The notes: generated from the letters alone by a model not told the origin. DNA of 64,000 bases from Ambrosia x helenae (GCA_030844895.1 CM061223.1:11853994-11917993); one strand, 5' to 3'. Numbered from the stretch's first letter, positions 22,746-36,100 are shown. Made by a program: numbers and translations.

Positions 22746-23231
22746 CAGGGGAGTAAATGACACGTAGCAGCTCGAGAGCTACTCGGGATCAGCTCGGTAA
22801 AACGCTCGAATGAGCCGAGCCTTAATGAGCCCGAGTTTGAGCCTGAAATATGACTCGTTTAGCTATCGAGTCCGAGCTCGAGCCTTACATACAAAGCTCG
22901 TATAAAATAATATAACATGTGTTTGGGCTCGTTTAGGCTCGTGAGCCTAAACGAGCCCAAACACATGTTATATTATTTTTTTATGTAGGGGATTTTCTCT
23001 TTTGAAATTAACAATATTGGTGAGCTGAGCTTTTTGGTCGTTTGATTTTTCATTTTTTTTAAATTACCTCAAGCCAAGCTCGAGCTCCAAGGTTTTACTT
23101 TCGAGCCGAGCTCGAGCTTAGAATAGTAGGCTCAAACCGAGCCGAGCTCAAGCTTGAGCCTCAAAAGAGCATGACAAGGCGAGCTCGAGCTTTGTCAAGC
23201 TCGGGCTTGGCTCAGCTCGTTTACACCTCTA
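22746..23231. mobile_element. hAT-type non-autonomous element with GAGCTCGAGCC repeats
   Basis: 486 bp. The right end GTTTACACCTCTA is the family terminus and the left end CAGGGGAGTAAATGA is its decayed counterpart. The 8-bp flanks CCCGTGGA (22738-22745) and ACCGTGAA (23232-23239) match at 6 of 8 positions. Subterminal GAGCTCGAGC words are dense. It contains a perfect 37-bp inverted repeat (22904-22979). Confidence 0.65.
22904..22979. repeat. Perfect 37-bp inverted repeat, 2-bp loop
   Basis: Arms 22904-22940 and 22943-22979 are exactly complementary around GT; the inner part reads GGGCTCGTTTAGGCTC. Confidence 0.95.
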
Positions 23232-23239
23232 ACCGTGAA

Positions 23240-24884
23240 GAATATCTTTACTTCCATAAACAAATTATCTAAGAAAACTTGTAAAACATAATACGTGTAT
23301 GAATTGTGGTTTTCTATAATTAAGAAAACTTTGTTTTCTTAATTAGAAAACTTTGCATATTAGTACTGTACCAGTACTGAACGAACATATACAGTACAAT
23401 ATTCGGTTTTGAACCTTGCTTAATTTATGTTTCAGTACTATGCGGTATAGTACGTGTTTAATACTTTTATCAATAATGTACTATACCAGTACTAACCAAA
23501 TATATACGGTGCAATATTCGGTTTTGGTTTTGGCTATAATTCAATATCGGTATTATGTAATACGGTACCGGTTCGGTACAGTACAAGTACATGTCTTATC
23601 CTTAGACTTACGCTCGTTTTTTTATTGAAGTTTATTTAAGGTTTGACATCACACTTAAACTAATTTAAGCACAGCTCGATTCAGGTTTTTTTTTTCCACT
23701 AAATCGATCTCGATTACTTGACACTAGAGGTGTAGTTAGATTTTTCCAATATCCGATTTCAGGTATGGGTATGATTGGTATTGAGAGAAACCGGATAGGA
23801 TTAATGAATGTGTATTGAGGAGCAAAAGCCAACCCTATATACCTGGGTATTGATACCCTTTTTATTTTTAAAATTATTTTACAAGAAAATAAATTCATTT
23901 AAAAACTAAATTTAGTTTGTAATTTGTAAAAGTAGTTTAAAAATATCACAATAACATAAATTACAAAATATTTACTTTATAATATGCGGTTTTTTAAATC
24001 TAAATATAAAAATGGTAAAGTAAACATAAAAATATACTTTAAAAATTCCAGTATTTTATCGGGTATTGAAAAATCGGTATCAAATATGGCGTATAACAAT
24101 TCCGTGTATTTTTTGTTATAAATTGGGTACGGTTTCAAGTACAGATATTGAGTCAACATATATTCCTTATACATACCCTACGAGTTAAGGTTATTCATTT
24201 TATACAAAACCTGACCCGAATCCAAAGCTACCCAAATGAGAGAATACCGAAAACCCCGAACCTGAATAACCTAAACCCAACCAACCCGAACCTGAAATGG
24301 GTTGGTTATCGGGTCACTTTTTCCCAACAAAAAAAACCTGAACAACCCGACCCGAAATCTGAAACCCGAAAAAACATGAACATTTAATATCTTTTTTTAT
24401 ATAATCGTTGAAGTTTAGAGTCTTTGGTATATGAAACATTAAATTGTAAAGACTTTTGAACAATATCATATCATATTGTCAAGTAATGTTTGAATTTTGA
24501 TAATATTTTAAGTGGCATGATGATATTTTATGAAAAAAAAACATTTTCCATATTGCATCTAAACCCGAAAACCAAACATCCCAAACCCGACCAACCCGAA
24601 TTTTAAATGGTTCGGTTATCGGGTCACTTTTTCTCCGCTAAAAGCCCTAATAACCAAAAACTCCGAAACCCGAATGAATAACCTAAAGAACACCCCTATA
24701 TGGGTAGGGTCAGATTCTATTACAAGTCCAAAATACTCCAGTAAAAAAAAACGGTTTAATTTTTTCATGTCCTTACTATTATTTTTACTTCTACTTGACA
24801 ATAGACACCCATACTTGGGCTGGGCTTGGTAATTGGTATAATGGGCTACATGACCTTGGTTTTATAACTAGTATTTATAGACGA
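23240..24884. other. Transposon debris, no gene
   Basis: Includes degenerate TACTATACCAGTACT repeats at 23360-23600 and two blocks of CCCGAACC words (24200-24380 and 24545-24690) sharing the sequence GGTTATCGGGTCACTTTTTC. These look like decayed hAT-type elements. Confidence 0.5.
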
Positions 24885-24913
24885 CTAGTGGAATGCCCGC
24901 GCGTTGCAGCGGG
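24885..24913 (-). mobile_element. Helitron-like 3' terminus
   Basis: On the minus strand a hairpin with stem CCCGC/GCGGG (24896-24913) precedes CTAG (24885-24888) then T. DNA to 25894 is AT-rich with no genes and may be the element body. Confidence 0.45.
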
Positions 24914-25902
24914 TGTCTCGGTTGACATCTTATGAAACGCGGTACTCATTTTTGTTAGTAGTTTATGTTAGTTTTAACGTAATATTTGAAAAAGACGGTG
25001 ATTAGATTATGTAATTAAATTTTACTTTGTATTTGTATCCGTTCATTTTATTTTTTACATCAATAAAATTTGCCCACGTTTTAACTTCTTTCACAAAAAA
25101 ATAAACTTTCACAATTAAAAGATAAAAAATGCCATAAATAGGCAAGTCCAGGCAAATGACTATTACAAATTATTTGCTAAGTGTTCGTTCGGCCAGTTAT
25201 TGATGTATTGATGATGAGAACATGTTCTGGAAATGATGATGCATAACTCATTTTTTAACATAGATATATAGTACAAGTGGATAATTCAATAATGGGTATT
25301 ATAGGGAAGTTTTACATAACATATAGTGTTTAAAGAATGAGACTTTTGACATCCCATCTTAAAATGTGTGTATAATTACTTTTCTAGACATGTCTCCTCC
25401 TTAATAAGGTAACATAGACATAGATTATGTAATTTGTTAAATTTTAAACACTAAAAACTAATATATTAAAATAAATACATAAAAATAAACTCTTTTAAGT
25501 ACAACAAAGAAGTTTTATCTTCAACTCTTTTAAGTATATGTTCAAGTTAATTAAAACTACTTGAACTTACATGTTTCTTTTAAATTTATGCATTTGTATA
25601 TGAAACTATACTAACAGGAAAAAACATAAAAAACACATTTGCAAGGAACAGGGCATTCCTACTTTTTTAGACACTTCAAAACATGAACTACAAGTAGTAT
25701 AAAGAAAAATAGGAGGTTGTTAGCGTTTGTATATTAGGTTTTTTTTTTTTTTTAATTTTGGTGGCAAAGGGTGGTTCGATAGCCTTCACCCTCATCTCCC
25801 TCTTGCGTAACAGTTGTCGCCCTCATTTTTCGCATGCAACCTTCGCCCTATTTTCAGATGTATTCGAGAAATATGAAATGTGCATAAAGCGGCACTTAAA
25901 GC

Positions 25903-26719
25903 TAGGGCTGTCTAAAAAGCTCATGGCTCGGAGCTCGCTTGGATTTAGCTCGAAAAAAGATCGCTCGATATGGCTCGGTTTGAAACTGAGCCGAGCCGGC
26001 TCGGATCGGTTAGAAAGTGAGCCAAGCTTGGCTCGGTTCGTAATGAGCCGAGCTGGCTCGGTTTGGCTCGGATAATTCTAATTTTTAATATATATATATA
26101 TATATATACATATATTTTATATACATATAATATACTATAAAAATGTTAAAAATATGGGGAACATGTTACAAATTTAATATTTGGTAATAATAGCATGGAG
26201 ATTGTGTGTTTGGGATTGAAGTTACAGCTAATCAAGTTATTTAAAAAATCATAGCATGTGATAATTGTCCAAGTACTCAAGTTATCAAACTCAATACTGC
26301 TTTTGATTTCAAAGAGGTCAGTATTTTAGGAGTTCAATTAGACACCTATTGTATATTTAGGGGCTTAATTCGTATGTTAATAAACTTATACTGTATTCCG
26401 TTGAAATTTGATACTTACTTTGTATTTGTTTGAACGTGATTTTAGTTTGTAATGTATTAGATTGAACTTATTTTAAATGTGTTATTTTTAACTATTGAAT
26501 AATATTTTAGACTATTGAATTTTGAAAGCCATTTTTCTTTTTTCTTTTTAAATTCGAGCCGAACCGAGCAGAGCCGAGTCGGCTCGGTTTAAAACCAAGT
26601 CGAGCTCGAGCTTTGATTTTTTGCTCGGTTTCAAATCCGAGCCGAGCAGGCTCGGTTTATAACCAAGCCGAGCGCGAGCTTGACCTGGCTTGGCTCGGTT
26701 CGGCTCATAAACAGCCCTA
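25903..26719. mobile_element. hAT-type non-autonomous element
   Basis: 817 bp with ends TAGGGCTGT...ACAGCCCTA. The 8-bp target duplication is CTTAAAGC (25895-25902) and CTTCAAGC (26720-26727), with one mismatch. Subterminal GGCTCGG words are dense and there is no transposase. It lies about 260 bp beyond the stop codon of the truncated GPAT gene. Confidence 0.85.
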
Positions 26720-26975
26720 CTTCAAGCGATGCACCACCTCAGGAGATATGAGCCACTTCAGAACCGCCTCTTGTAATCACTTCAAATCATACATGTTTAT
26801 AAAACCAAGATCATGACACCTAAAAAAAATGTGAGTTTGTAAATAGCTAGATGATCCTGAATTCATATTACATTTTGTATTTGATTTTTTTTATACCAAC
26901 GACATTTATACCATAATAGTACCTAAACCATTGGTGTACCATGACACATTTATAGTTTCGCGTCTCTAACAAGGA

Positions 26976-29561
26976 TTACCACATTCGACGATAGGCACAT
27001 TTAGCAATTCCCTCGATTAGCAAGAGATTGAAGTATGAGCGAAAAGGGTATAGAAGGAATCTGAATGGTAAGCAGATATAGTCGATGATAGCAAGTGATG
27101 GTCGCTGTAACTCTAAGTAGCCATCTTGAAATATTAACTGGGTTTTCAGACGTTGCTGAGATACTAGGCTTGCAAAACGGTCTTTTGGTACCCTGTAACC
27201 TTCCTACAAAAGTACAAATAAGTAACCAATACCTTCAATTATTTTTAAGAAAAAAACTCTTCATTCTATAGTTATATTAAAATGTTTAAAGATTTTAAAG
27301 CAAGTTGACAACAAAACCGAGCTGGATGGGCTCGGTTAGCATGCTTTAAGCTATCACTAGTTGCACAGGCTAATTTTGACGAGTGACAGTTGAGCGGGTG
27401 AACCAGCTCAATAGTTTGAGTAGTTCTGAGTAAAAAGATGAGAATTTGTTAATGTTTTTAAAAGTATACGATTTGAACTCAACACCTCACATCCGCATAC
27501 AAAAGTGTTTGCGAATGAATTTAGAAAAGCGGTGACGTATTATTTCTAGGTAGCTAAATTTGATACTCTACATTTGGAAATTCTCTTTATTATTTTTCCC
27601 TTTCTGAAATTCTGTTTATTTCTTTTAAAACCTTTATGCTTATTCTAATAAATGATTTTAATCAATGTCACGTGACACTTTCTCTTAATTGTGTAAATTT
27701 ATTTTGTTTTTTCTTTGAATTTTAAAGAAAGTAATTGACATTTTCATAATTATATATTATTTTATGTAATTTTTATATGATATTTATTATCTTTTACTTA
27801 GGTGGGATATTTCCTTTATTCAACCTATATATTACACGGGTCTATCACCTTTTAAATAATAAATCACATAAAAATATACTATTCAAATTTTATATAACAC
27901 ACATTTTTAACAATTACATCATCTATTCTTTTGTTGTTATCAGTTCGATAACTCGACTGAAAAACACTATTTTAATTTTTAAAGTAAAAAAGAAAACACT
28001 TACACCAGTTAATTTTGCCAAACATACCCAAAGAGTGTACAAAGTCCAAATTTATTTTATGAAAAAGTGTGAAAATTTTAAGAATTGATAGGTAATTATT
28101 ATTTTATGAATTTAATCATGATGTTTTTAATTATTTTTGTTAGAAAAACAACAAAACATAACAATTTAAAACACAGAGTAATGTAATGTAGACTTAAAAC
28201 TAAAAACACCTTGCCAAAAAAGTTAAATAGTATGTTTTAGGTGTTGAGCAGTCCCTTTATTTTAACAGTGTTTAAATTTCATGGTTATATTACATTGCAT
28301 TTTGTTTGATGTTTTGCAATCTAAAACAACATAAAAGATTATGCATAAATGCAAAACATGATTTCTATATTATTAATTCTTAATACTTTTCACGTAATAT
28401 AATCTTTATCTACCAACCTAATTACCTAACTCCACATACAAATTATTAAACACCGATTACTAATTTACTATTCAATACGAATTTTAGCTCCAACTCCATG
28501 ACCCAAAGAGAAAGAGAAAGAGTGTTATTAAACTTCAAACAATCGAACCTTCCAAAAAGAGTTACTTTGTTTTTCGTTCTTTGGATTTTGTTTCAAGAAT
28601 TAAATAATCCCAAAACTTTAATCCTTTAGAAAAAGCCTAAAAAAAACTTGATTGAAACATAATTGGACTAACCTTGCAAACAGACATGAACTCATGATCT
28701 GATCTCCGGTCACCGACTCCAATATCCGGTGAATCCTCACCGAACTCCTCCATAACCGCCACCTTCTTCTGTTCACCGATCATAACACCTGGCTCTGTAA
28801 CAAATCCGGTAGCTCTCTTCGTCCGTGCATCCACCTCGATCTCTGTTCCGATCACCTTCTCCGCCCCTAAAACCTCCTTCGAGAACGTCTCCACCATCAC
28901 GGTAGGATTCGCCGTCACAATTACCTATTAACCATTGTATTTATTAACAGTTTCTTAACCAGTTGGTTTCAGTTAATCAGTTTTTGTGTCGGTTATGCAT
29001 ATGTTATGGTTAACAAAGAATTATGTGTAATGAAATAATTACAAAATAAAATTAAACAAAAATATTGTGATTGGGTGTTGGGGATAGACCCATCATTTTT
29101 CCCTCTTCATGCGAGTTACAGTGGAAAATTCAGGAATGATTTTTAGGAAGTTACTTTTGTAGATTTTCACTTATTTTCACCAAATTTTAACCTTCTCCAC
29201 TAAAATTTTCAATTTTTTTTTTAAAATCCAGACCCCCGAAACCCCCTCTGAATCCGCCACTGCCGGTTAACCCATCGGTGAAGAAGTGAATGGATCTAGG
29301 GCTATCCCGATTATCCTAAAAAAAATTAGGGCTTACACAAGTAATAAAATACGAGTTTCCATTAGGCAAAATTTAAATTGGTTTAACTTTTATTGGGTAT
29401 AATTTTAAATGGTTTAACTTTACTAATAGATAGTGATAAGTAAAAGAGTTATGAGCTCCATTTAAAATTAGTTTTAGTGTTTAATGAGCTTTAAATAAAT
29501 AAAAATGCTAATGAATTTACATGTTTAGCAAACTGTATAGATTTTCTTTTACAAAAAAATG

Positions 29562-29599
<38 letters not shown>

Positions 29600-30860
29600 T
29601 TAATAAACTTGGGCCTTCGAAGAGACTGGGCCTTGGGTTGTCGTCGTCTTCAAAGTTGCTAGTGGATGGCAACCTCATTAAGACTATGTGTAGTGGGGAG
29701 TGAAGATAAGGCCCATCTCTTGGGTGTTATGTGACACGTGGCATATTGGGACGTTATAGGGGCTTAAGGTTAAAAAGTGGTGCATTGGCATAATGCCCCA
29801 TAATGAGGCTTGAACTTATATTAGTACAAATCATTTGCAGGCTTGAAGTTGGATGAAGTTGGGGCGCTTTAATTTTCACGCCTTGGGGGTTTTTGATCAC
29901 ATCACGCCCTGAAGACGGTGTTCGGGTGTTTTGAGGCGTGAAGTTTAGCATCATCACGCCGCTTCACATTGCCACTACACATGCTCTAACTAGCTTGAAT
30001 CGTGTTTAACACCCTCAATGTTGATTTGGCATGAGGCATTAATAGACATTGGACAACACATAATATAACAAAGTAGAAATGTGTGGACCATGCAAACTCA
30101 TTATTTTAAAATACAAATCTATGATTAAAGACTATATATATATGTATTTACTGAATAATCATTCCTCGGTCCCACAATAACTAACTACATTGATTGATTC
30201 ACACGAAATTAACTTCTTCAATAAACTAACAAGTTCAAATAAAAAACTTGAGTGCAAGAAATGATATATCAATTATTTTTCATTGACTTTATAAATAAAG
30301 TAGTTAATTTCGTGCACTCAAGTGTTTGTTTTCAAGTTCTGGTACAAAAAATACATATATTAACTTTAATGATATATAAACTTGGTTAGTTATTTTCGGG
30401 TATGAACACAATCATAAACAAAACCGAATAAAAAAAATCAGTTAAAAGAAAAACGAAACCAACGGTTAATTCGGTTATTTACCTTTCTCTCACATCTATC
30501 AAACACATCAAAGGTATCGCTCCGTACATCTGCCGCGTAAAACCGCGGCAGGATGGAGCGGGAAGCGTCCTCGATGTCATGGAATCTGACGCCACAGAAT
30601 GTGATGAATATGAGGATCTTAGCAGCCAGAGATTCAGATATGAAATTGTACACAAAGGAGATGATAGGGATAGATAGGAAGAGTATGAGGCCACGGAGAA
30701 GGCTGCCGGCTTCGATTGCGATTAGTATGTAGTATGGGAATGAGAGTTTGGCTTTAAGTAGGGTTCCGTCGAGGTCCGCGGCGATTGAACGGTGGTTTAC
30801 GGTGGATAAATTGCATTCCGATATAAGTGGAAAGGTTTTCCGGCCATCCGGTGAGAACAT
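26976..30860 (-). CDS. GPAT: Truncated GPAT-family gene: HAD-like phosphatase half only (3 exons)
   Basis: Exons 30860-30483, 28924-28673 and 27203-26976 are joined by GT-AG introns and remain in one frame, giving 285 residues. Plant GPAT4/6/8-type enzymes (about 500 residues) make sn-2 monoacylglycerol for cutin, using an N-terminal HAD-like phosphatase domain and a C-terminal acyltransferase. Here the phosphatase signatures are present: DLDGT (residues 29-33) and GDRRSD (197-202), with family blocks FYAADVRSDTFDVFDRCERK, TANPTVMVE and IGTEIEVDA. Exon 3 continues with GYRVPKDRFASLVSQQRLKT and a membrane-like stretch, then meets a TAA right after a YRRMW. The acyltransferase motifs (the H(X)4D block and others) are not found downstream on this strand. 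Likely a truncated paralogue or pseudogene, but with preserved splice sites and frame. Assignment to the family is firm; the exact subgroup is not. Confidence 0.75.
27204..28672 (-). other. GPAT intron 2, AT-rich
   Basis: GT-AG borders. No element recognised. A plus-strand open stretch at 27777-28088 is lysine- and asparagine-rich low-complexity translation of AT-rich DNA. Confidence 0.6.
29571..29597. repeat. (TA)n microsatellite
   Basis: Alternating TA run in GPAT intron 1. Confidence 0.85.
29682..29986. mobile_element. PIF/Harbinger MITE in GPAT intron 1
   Basis: 305 bp with imperfect TIRs (left GACTATGTGTAGTGG, right complement GAGCATGTGTAGTGG). It is flanked by TAA (29679-29681 and 29987-29989). 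The TIR matches that of the larger Harbinger element at 39491-43081, suggesting the same family. Confidence 0.88.
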
Positions 30861-31659
30861 TTTATCTCTCTATAAGTTAGAGAGAGAGAGAGATAGATGT
30901 GTATATATGAGGTTCAGGTTTTACGTGTGAAGGTTGTGGTTTGCTTGTTATGTGTCTATCATATCATATCTTTTTGTGTAGAAGTTGATATCTAGTTGGA
31001 AAGTAATTGTGTCGTGTATTTTGTTTTCACTTATAAATTAGGGTGGTTATATTAACACCTTCTGATTTGACGTTAGGCGCCTCGCTTTGGCTTAAACGAG
31101 GAGTTTGGAATCCAGCTTTTATTTTTGTTGTATTTTTTGTGTTTTGAATTGGTTTTTTAGTTTTTTTTTAATTTTTTAATATAATTTTTTTGGCCAAACC
31201 TAGACGCTTTAGATCAAATTATTCCACTTTTCTGCCACCCCTAACGCCTCGTTTAGGCAAAGCGAGCCGCTTTGGAGGGGGGGGGTTGAAATAGAAGTGG
31301 AGGGTGTGAATAGGTAGGGCCATAAATTAAGGACACTATTTTTTAAAAGATATTTTAAGTTGTAAGGGTACTAGGGGCTTGGGGCATCTTCTTGGGTTTA
31401 AATGCAATACCATGGCCATCTATTTTTTTTATTTTTTTTTACACGTATGATTTTCTCCAAAGCAATTCAAGTAAGATATACTATGCGTAATGCATTTCAT
31501 GCAATTTAAACCATGAACACGAGCCAAAGTGAATATGAGTAAGTCAATATGCGAGCTTAAGGTGATACACAAATGTTGTACATATGATTTTCTCGATCAA
31601 TAATTAAATGGGATATTCATATTAAAAGCATGTTAATGTGATCTAAGTAATTTGATAAA
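30861..31659. other. GPAT upstream region with a foldback repeat
   Basis: A GA run and TATATA lie just upstream of the GPAT ATG. Inverted arms at about 31074-31103 and 31243-31271 (CGCTTTGSCTWAACGAGG) mark a small foldback element. No other gene. Confidence 0.5.
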
Positions 31660-31694
31660 GGTTCATGTTATTTACACCGGGTTTTTTAGGGTTT

Positions 31695-31850
31695 TACAGC
31701 TCTCTACAGCTCGTAGAGGCCTCTACGGGCCGTAGAGGTGTCAGAGCATTGAAAATCACATCCCTCTACGGCTCGTAGAGGCCTCTACGGGCCGTAGAGG
31801 TGGGTGCCCACTGCAATGATTGACATAGGCCTCTACAAGCCGTAGAGGCC
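31695..31850. repeat. Cluster of near-palindromes CCTCTACGGGCCGTAGAGG
   Basis: Four copies of the hairpin word lie at about 31720, 31762, 31782 and 31829. Neighbouring sequence (CACCGGGTTTTTTAGGGTTT) is also duplicated at about 31676 and 31901. Confidence 0.85.
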
Positions 31851-31980
31851 GGTGCAAATAAGTTTTGGGATGGTGCAAATAGGGGGGGTCATGTTATTTT
31901 ACACCGGGTTTTTTAGGGTTTTACAGCTCTCTAAAATAAAGTAGTGGGTGCAAATAAGTTTTGAGATGGCGCAAATAGAG

Positions 31981-32145
31981 GGGTTTAATTGTAGAAACAC
32001 AGAAAACTAAAATAAAGTAGTGGCTTATTTTTTATTGAATCAGTTACGTTCTTGGTTTCTAGGGGTTTAATTGTAGAAACACAGAAAACTAAAATAAAGT
32101 AGTGGCTTATTTTTTTATTGAATCAGTTACGTTCTTGGTTTCTAG
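31981..32145. repeat. 82-bp tandem duplication
   Basis: Copies at 31981-32062 and 32063-32145 are identical apart from one extra T. Confidence 0.92.
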
Positions 32146-32215
32146 GTTTAACATGAAATGTGCCTATTTCAAATAAATATAAAAAACTAAAAACCCACCT
32201 ATTTGTTGAATTTCA

Positions 32216-32556
32216 TCCGGCCATAGTGGTGGAGTGGCCTTTGTTCACTTTATGTGATTATGGGTTCAATCCTCATTTTCATCATATATGGTTGGATATT
32301 TGCCAAGTGATGGTTGCGCCTACTCTCTTGTGGAGGGTGCAACATCTTTCAAATGGCACGTGGCGGGAATTTTCCGGGTGGAAGCCTTAGTGCCCCTTAT
32401 GCGCAGCTTTAACTCGCTTGTGGGCCGGCCACTCTCGCATCAGCGTGAGCCCTGTTAAGACAACATAGTTTGACCATTGTAGAGTGGCTAAGAAATCTCA
32501 TTCTGAAAGGTTGTGATGATCTCTGCCACAACATAGAAAATCACCTTCCAAAAAAA
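32216..32556 (+). mobile_element. tRNA-derived SINE with 19-bp target duplication
   Basis: A-box-like TAGTGGTGGAGTGGCC (about 32224) and B-box-like GGGTTCAATCC (32262) open a 341-bp element ending in an A-run. It is flanked by perfect copies of ACCTATTTGTTGAATTTCA (32197-32215 and 32557-32575). A perfect duplication suggests a fairly recent insertion. Confidence 0.92.
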
Positions 32557-32575
32557 ACCTATTTGTTGAATTTCA

Positions 32576-33112
32576 ACTAGACGCAAGCCCAGCAATACAT
32601 GCACTAAAAACTTTGTTCGTATCATGTTAAAAAAATTATTATATTTTATTGGAACTATAGCACAGTAACTTTCGCATACATATATCACTGGATCCTCTTC
32701 CTTCATCATATTATACTTGGATAATTAAACTTTTTAGAATTAATATATTACATTTTCATATGAAACTGTCGATGAATATGGCCACTAATCATGGCTCAAT
32801 AAGAGGTCATGATGCATTGCATTCTTATGCCAAGATTTAATCTTCATACTTGCTGGAGTTCCTAAGAAACTACTGTTTTGGTATATCTACCATCTTGCAA
32901 CACACGCGCGCCCGAGGGAGGGGTTACATTAGATGGAAAAACATATTAGATTGGTGTATGAATATACGAAGTGGTGAGCGAAGCAATCGCGATGATAAAA
33001 AGCCCAAAGTCGTCTAATCTAAGTATACAGTTCCTCAATCTATCAGAAAATACCATATTCTCTAAACGGGACAAATTATTTTCAAACTATGAGCATTGTC
33101 CCATACATAACT
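32576..33112. other. Intergenic, 3' flank of the SPPL gene
   Basis: Nothing recognised. Includes the 3' UTR of the SPPL gene, with an AATAAA-like context next to the stop codon. Confidence 0.5.
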
Positions 33113-36100
33113 TTATTGTTCAGAAGATTGTAGTTGAACATGAGGGCAAATCCGGTCGGGTTCTCCCTTTGACCACAAGTGTCTTAAATCTCCTCGATGC
33201 TTCCCCAACGTCAATAACGTACCTGCAAATTCAAACCGTCAACACTAGTTCCTCTTTTGTGTCATTCTTGTTTTTCATTTATCCACCAAACGAAAAACTC
33301 ATACCGACTGTGAAAGGAACAATGTACAGCAAAGCAGGTTGACCATGTCCGTCCATCAAGTTCAGAGCCACATATGTAATTAGCAGACCTGCAGAACGGA
33401 AAGCAAAGCTATCAACACAACTATACCAAGAAACACAACCGAGCACAAAAATGTGTTTTCAGGTCCCTGTACCTAATCCATAAGCAATCATTGCCCACAA
33501 GAAGTATCCGGTCTTCAGACTCTTGTTTGATAACCAATCATACCTAAGAAAACGAAAAGAAACATATTACAAAATTAGTAATCCGTATAATAAATTGCAA
33601 TATTTTCTTTTCTTTTCTTTTTTTTTTTGGGGGGGGGGGGGGGGGGGAAGCTTTAATGTACCTATTATTCATAATTTTTGTTACGGCTCATGCTACTGGA
33701 TTGGTCACGTGCGTCTTAATGAAGGGTAGTTTAAATATTTAACTAGAGCTGGTAATTTCGGCATATGTACATAAGAATGGGACAATTTCGGCTATTTAAA
33801 CTCTTAACAGGTACAGCAAAAAATATATAGCTAAAAAGGAAACAAGTCAAACAGTCGAGAGTCGCCAACAGTTCATATCTAATGCCCAAAACCTCCCGAA
33901 TCATTTTATTAGAAAAAAAAAAATACTTTTGATATAATCTATATTTTGTAATCATATTGACAACTTAATTATTGATTAAATTATGAACACAAAGTATTTC
34001 AGGCCAACCTGCCCAAACCAATTTTGACCCGTACCTAAAAACACTCATTTTGACCCGTTATCCACCCACCCATTTTCCACCTTTATATTTTGACAAAAAA
34101 GTCTAACTAAGTATCAAGTCAAATCAATTTTCATATTGGTGGAGTGAATCTAAAACTTGCAGTGCAGATTAATGTTCAATAAAAGGAACCAACTATTCAA
34201 ACCTTAGAGAAAAAGCCACTAATAGCCCTGGTAATATAATGTCACCAAATCCGATGATGCTATAGCCACCCCAGGGATCAAACATTCGTGGGATTTTCAG
34301 TAACATTGGGATGCCATCTTCTCCACTCTTATCACCACGGGCTACCTGTATTCAAAGGAATAAACACGTGGTTATTTTGTGGCGGTTTTGAAATTTAATG
34401 AAGTTTATAAAGGTGATCAACAGACAACAGCCATAAAATCTCACCATTATCATCACACTTTCATGAAACCACCATTTGGAAACAAACACCCAGAAAATGT
34501 CATACAAGAATGCACAGCTGAGGAGAACTGTTCCCACCTAATTTAATAAAACATCATATAATTGAAACCCTTAGTATCAGTTAACAACTTAGCTTTTACC
34601 ACAAGAACCGTAATTGGAAGAAGAAAGCAGCTGTTAATAATTTAATACAAGTACCTTGAGATTAGGCACACGTATTATCTGGATTACTGTGACTATCAGC
34701 GCAATGCCCTGGTTTAAGACGAATATAAAATGAGCATACTAATTTTTGAACTTACTGCCTTATTCATGTACTACATACAAGCAAACAAACGTGCCCAGTA
34801 TTGTTTACATACTAAAAAACCAAAATTTAATAAAATGTACGTTCTTACAAGTATATCTTGACCAATCCAAGCAAAGGAAATTCTGCGATAAACAGCCCAT
34901 ACAACAGCAAATGTTACACAGAATGGAGAAACACCGATGGTTAAATACGACACAGCACCTAAAAACGGGACCTTGATGAATGTTTGTGCAGCATGGTCAA
35001 ACGATCTGAAACTGTAATATTTGAGTGTTAGTTTAGACTATAGAACTATTTGGACATCGTATCTGCCACTAAGTAATAATATTGTCAATGCTGCAGTCAC
35101 CATTATCAGCCCAAGATATAGCTACCACAACCTCCATTGTTAGTACAACACATTAACAATAATAGTTTATGGTTACATATCTCCCATTTAAATAAACTTT
35201 GTGGGAAGAGTGTGATCTAGTTAACGGTTTATTGTCACATATCACAGTAAAGTTAATTTGCATACACAAGTAATATTGTAATAATAAAGAAAAGGAACTT
35301 GAATACCATGATAGCAGAGCTACCAAACAAGTTTGCAGACCCTGAGAAATGAGAAGAGTTAAAACTCAGCCATCAACAACATGATAATCAAAGGATTCAA
35401 AGCAATCAACTATGAGATTATTAGGACTAAAGTATGTAGAGGATTTTTTTTTAATCAAGGACATTCATACATTGAAACTACTTTATAGCCCACCCTAATA
35501 TGTGGTTTTGTTTATGCCAAATCCAGCCAAAAATATGCTCAATTATGGTCAAATAACAAAACCCCATGGTTTTTCATTACATCAAATCATCGCTTTTTGA
35601 TAATCGATACAAGGGTGTTTTTGTCTTTCCAAAATCATTGAAGGCAATTTCGTCATTAAAAATGTTTGATAGCTACTTGGGTGGCCAATAAAGTATCTTC
35701 AATATACGGTTGGCCTTAATGAAAAAGTTGAATGCATAAGTGGTCTCCACTTACATTATTCAAAACTATTATTATGACTATAAAACATACCTCGACACCA
35801 CCAATGGCAAACAAGACAACAAGGACCTCAATAAACCAGTATGACATCAGCTTGTAAAGCATGACCAAGAAACATGATGCAATCACAACAAACAGAACTG
35901 CAGATGTTGTGTTGATGTCCACCACACCACTTGATCGAGAAGATTCTGTATTCAAGTATTCATCAGAAGCATCCTGGCAAGAAAATTATCATAAGTATTA
36001 AAGCTCAGTAACTCCTTTGTCAGTATAACCCTTTGTAAATGATAAAGCCTTATAAGGGGTCAGTTCCATAGATGTTTATAAGTTTAGGATGGATGACCTT

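Noticed and set aside
25758..26075. Plus-strand open frame ahead of the hAT element
   Set aside because: Half of it is the hAT terminus; the rest has no recognisable family.
27777..28088. 103-codon plus-strand open frame
   Set aside because: Isoleucine/lysine/asparagine-rich translation of AT-rich GPAT intron 2, no motif.
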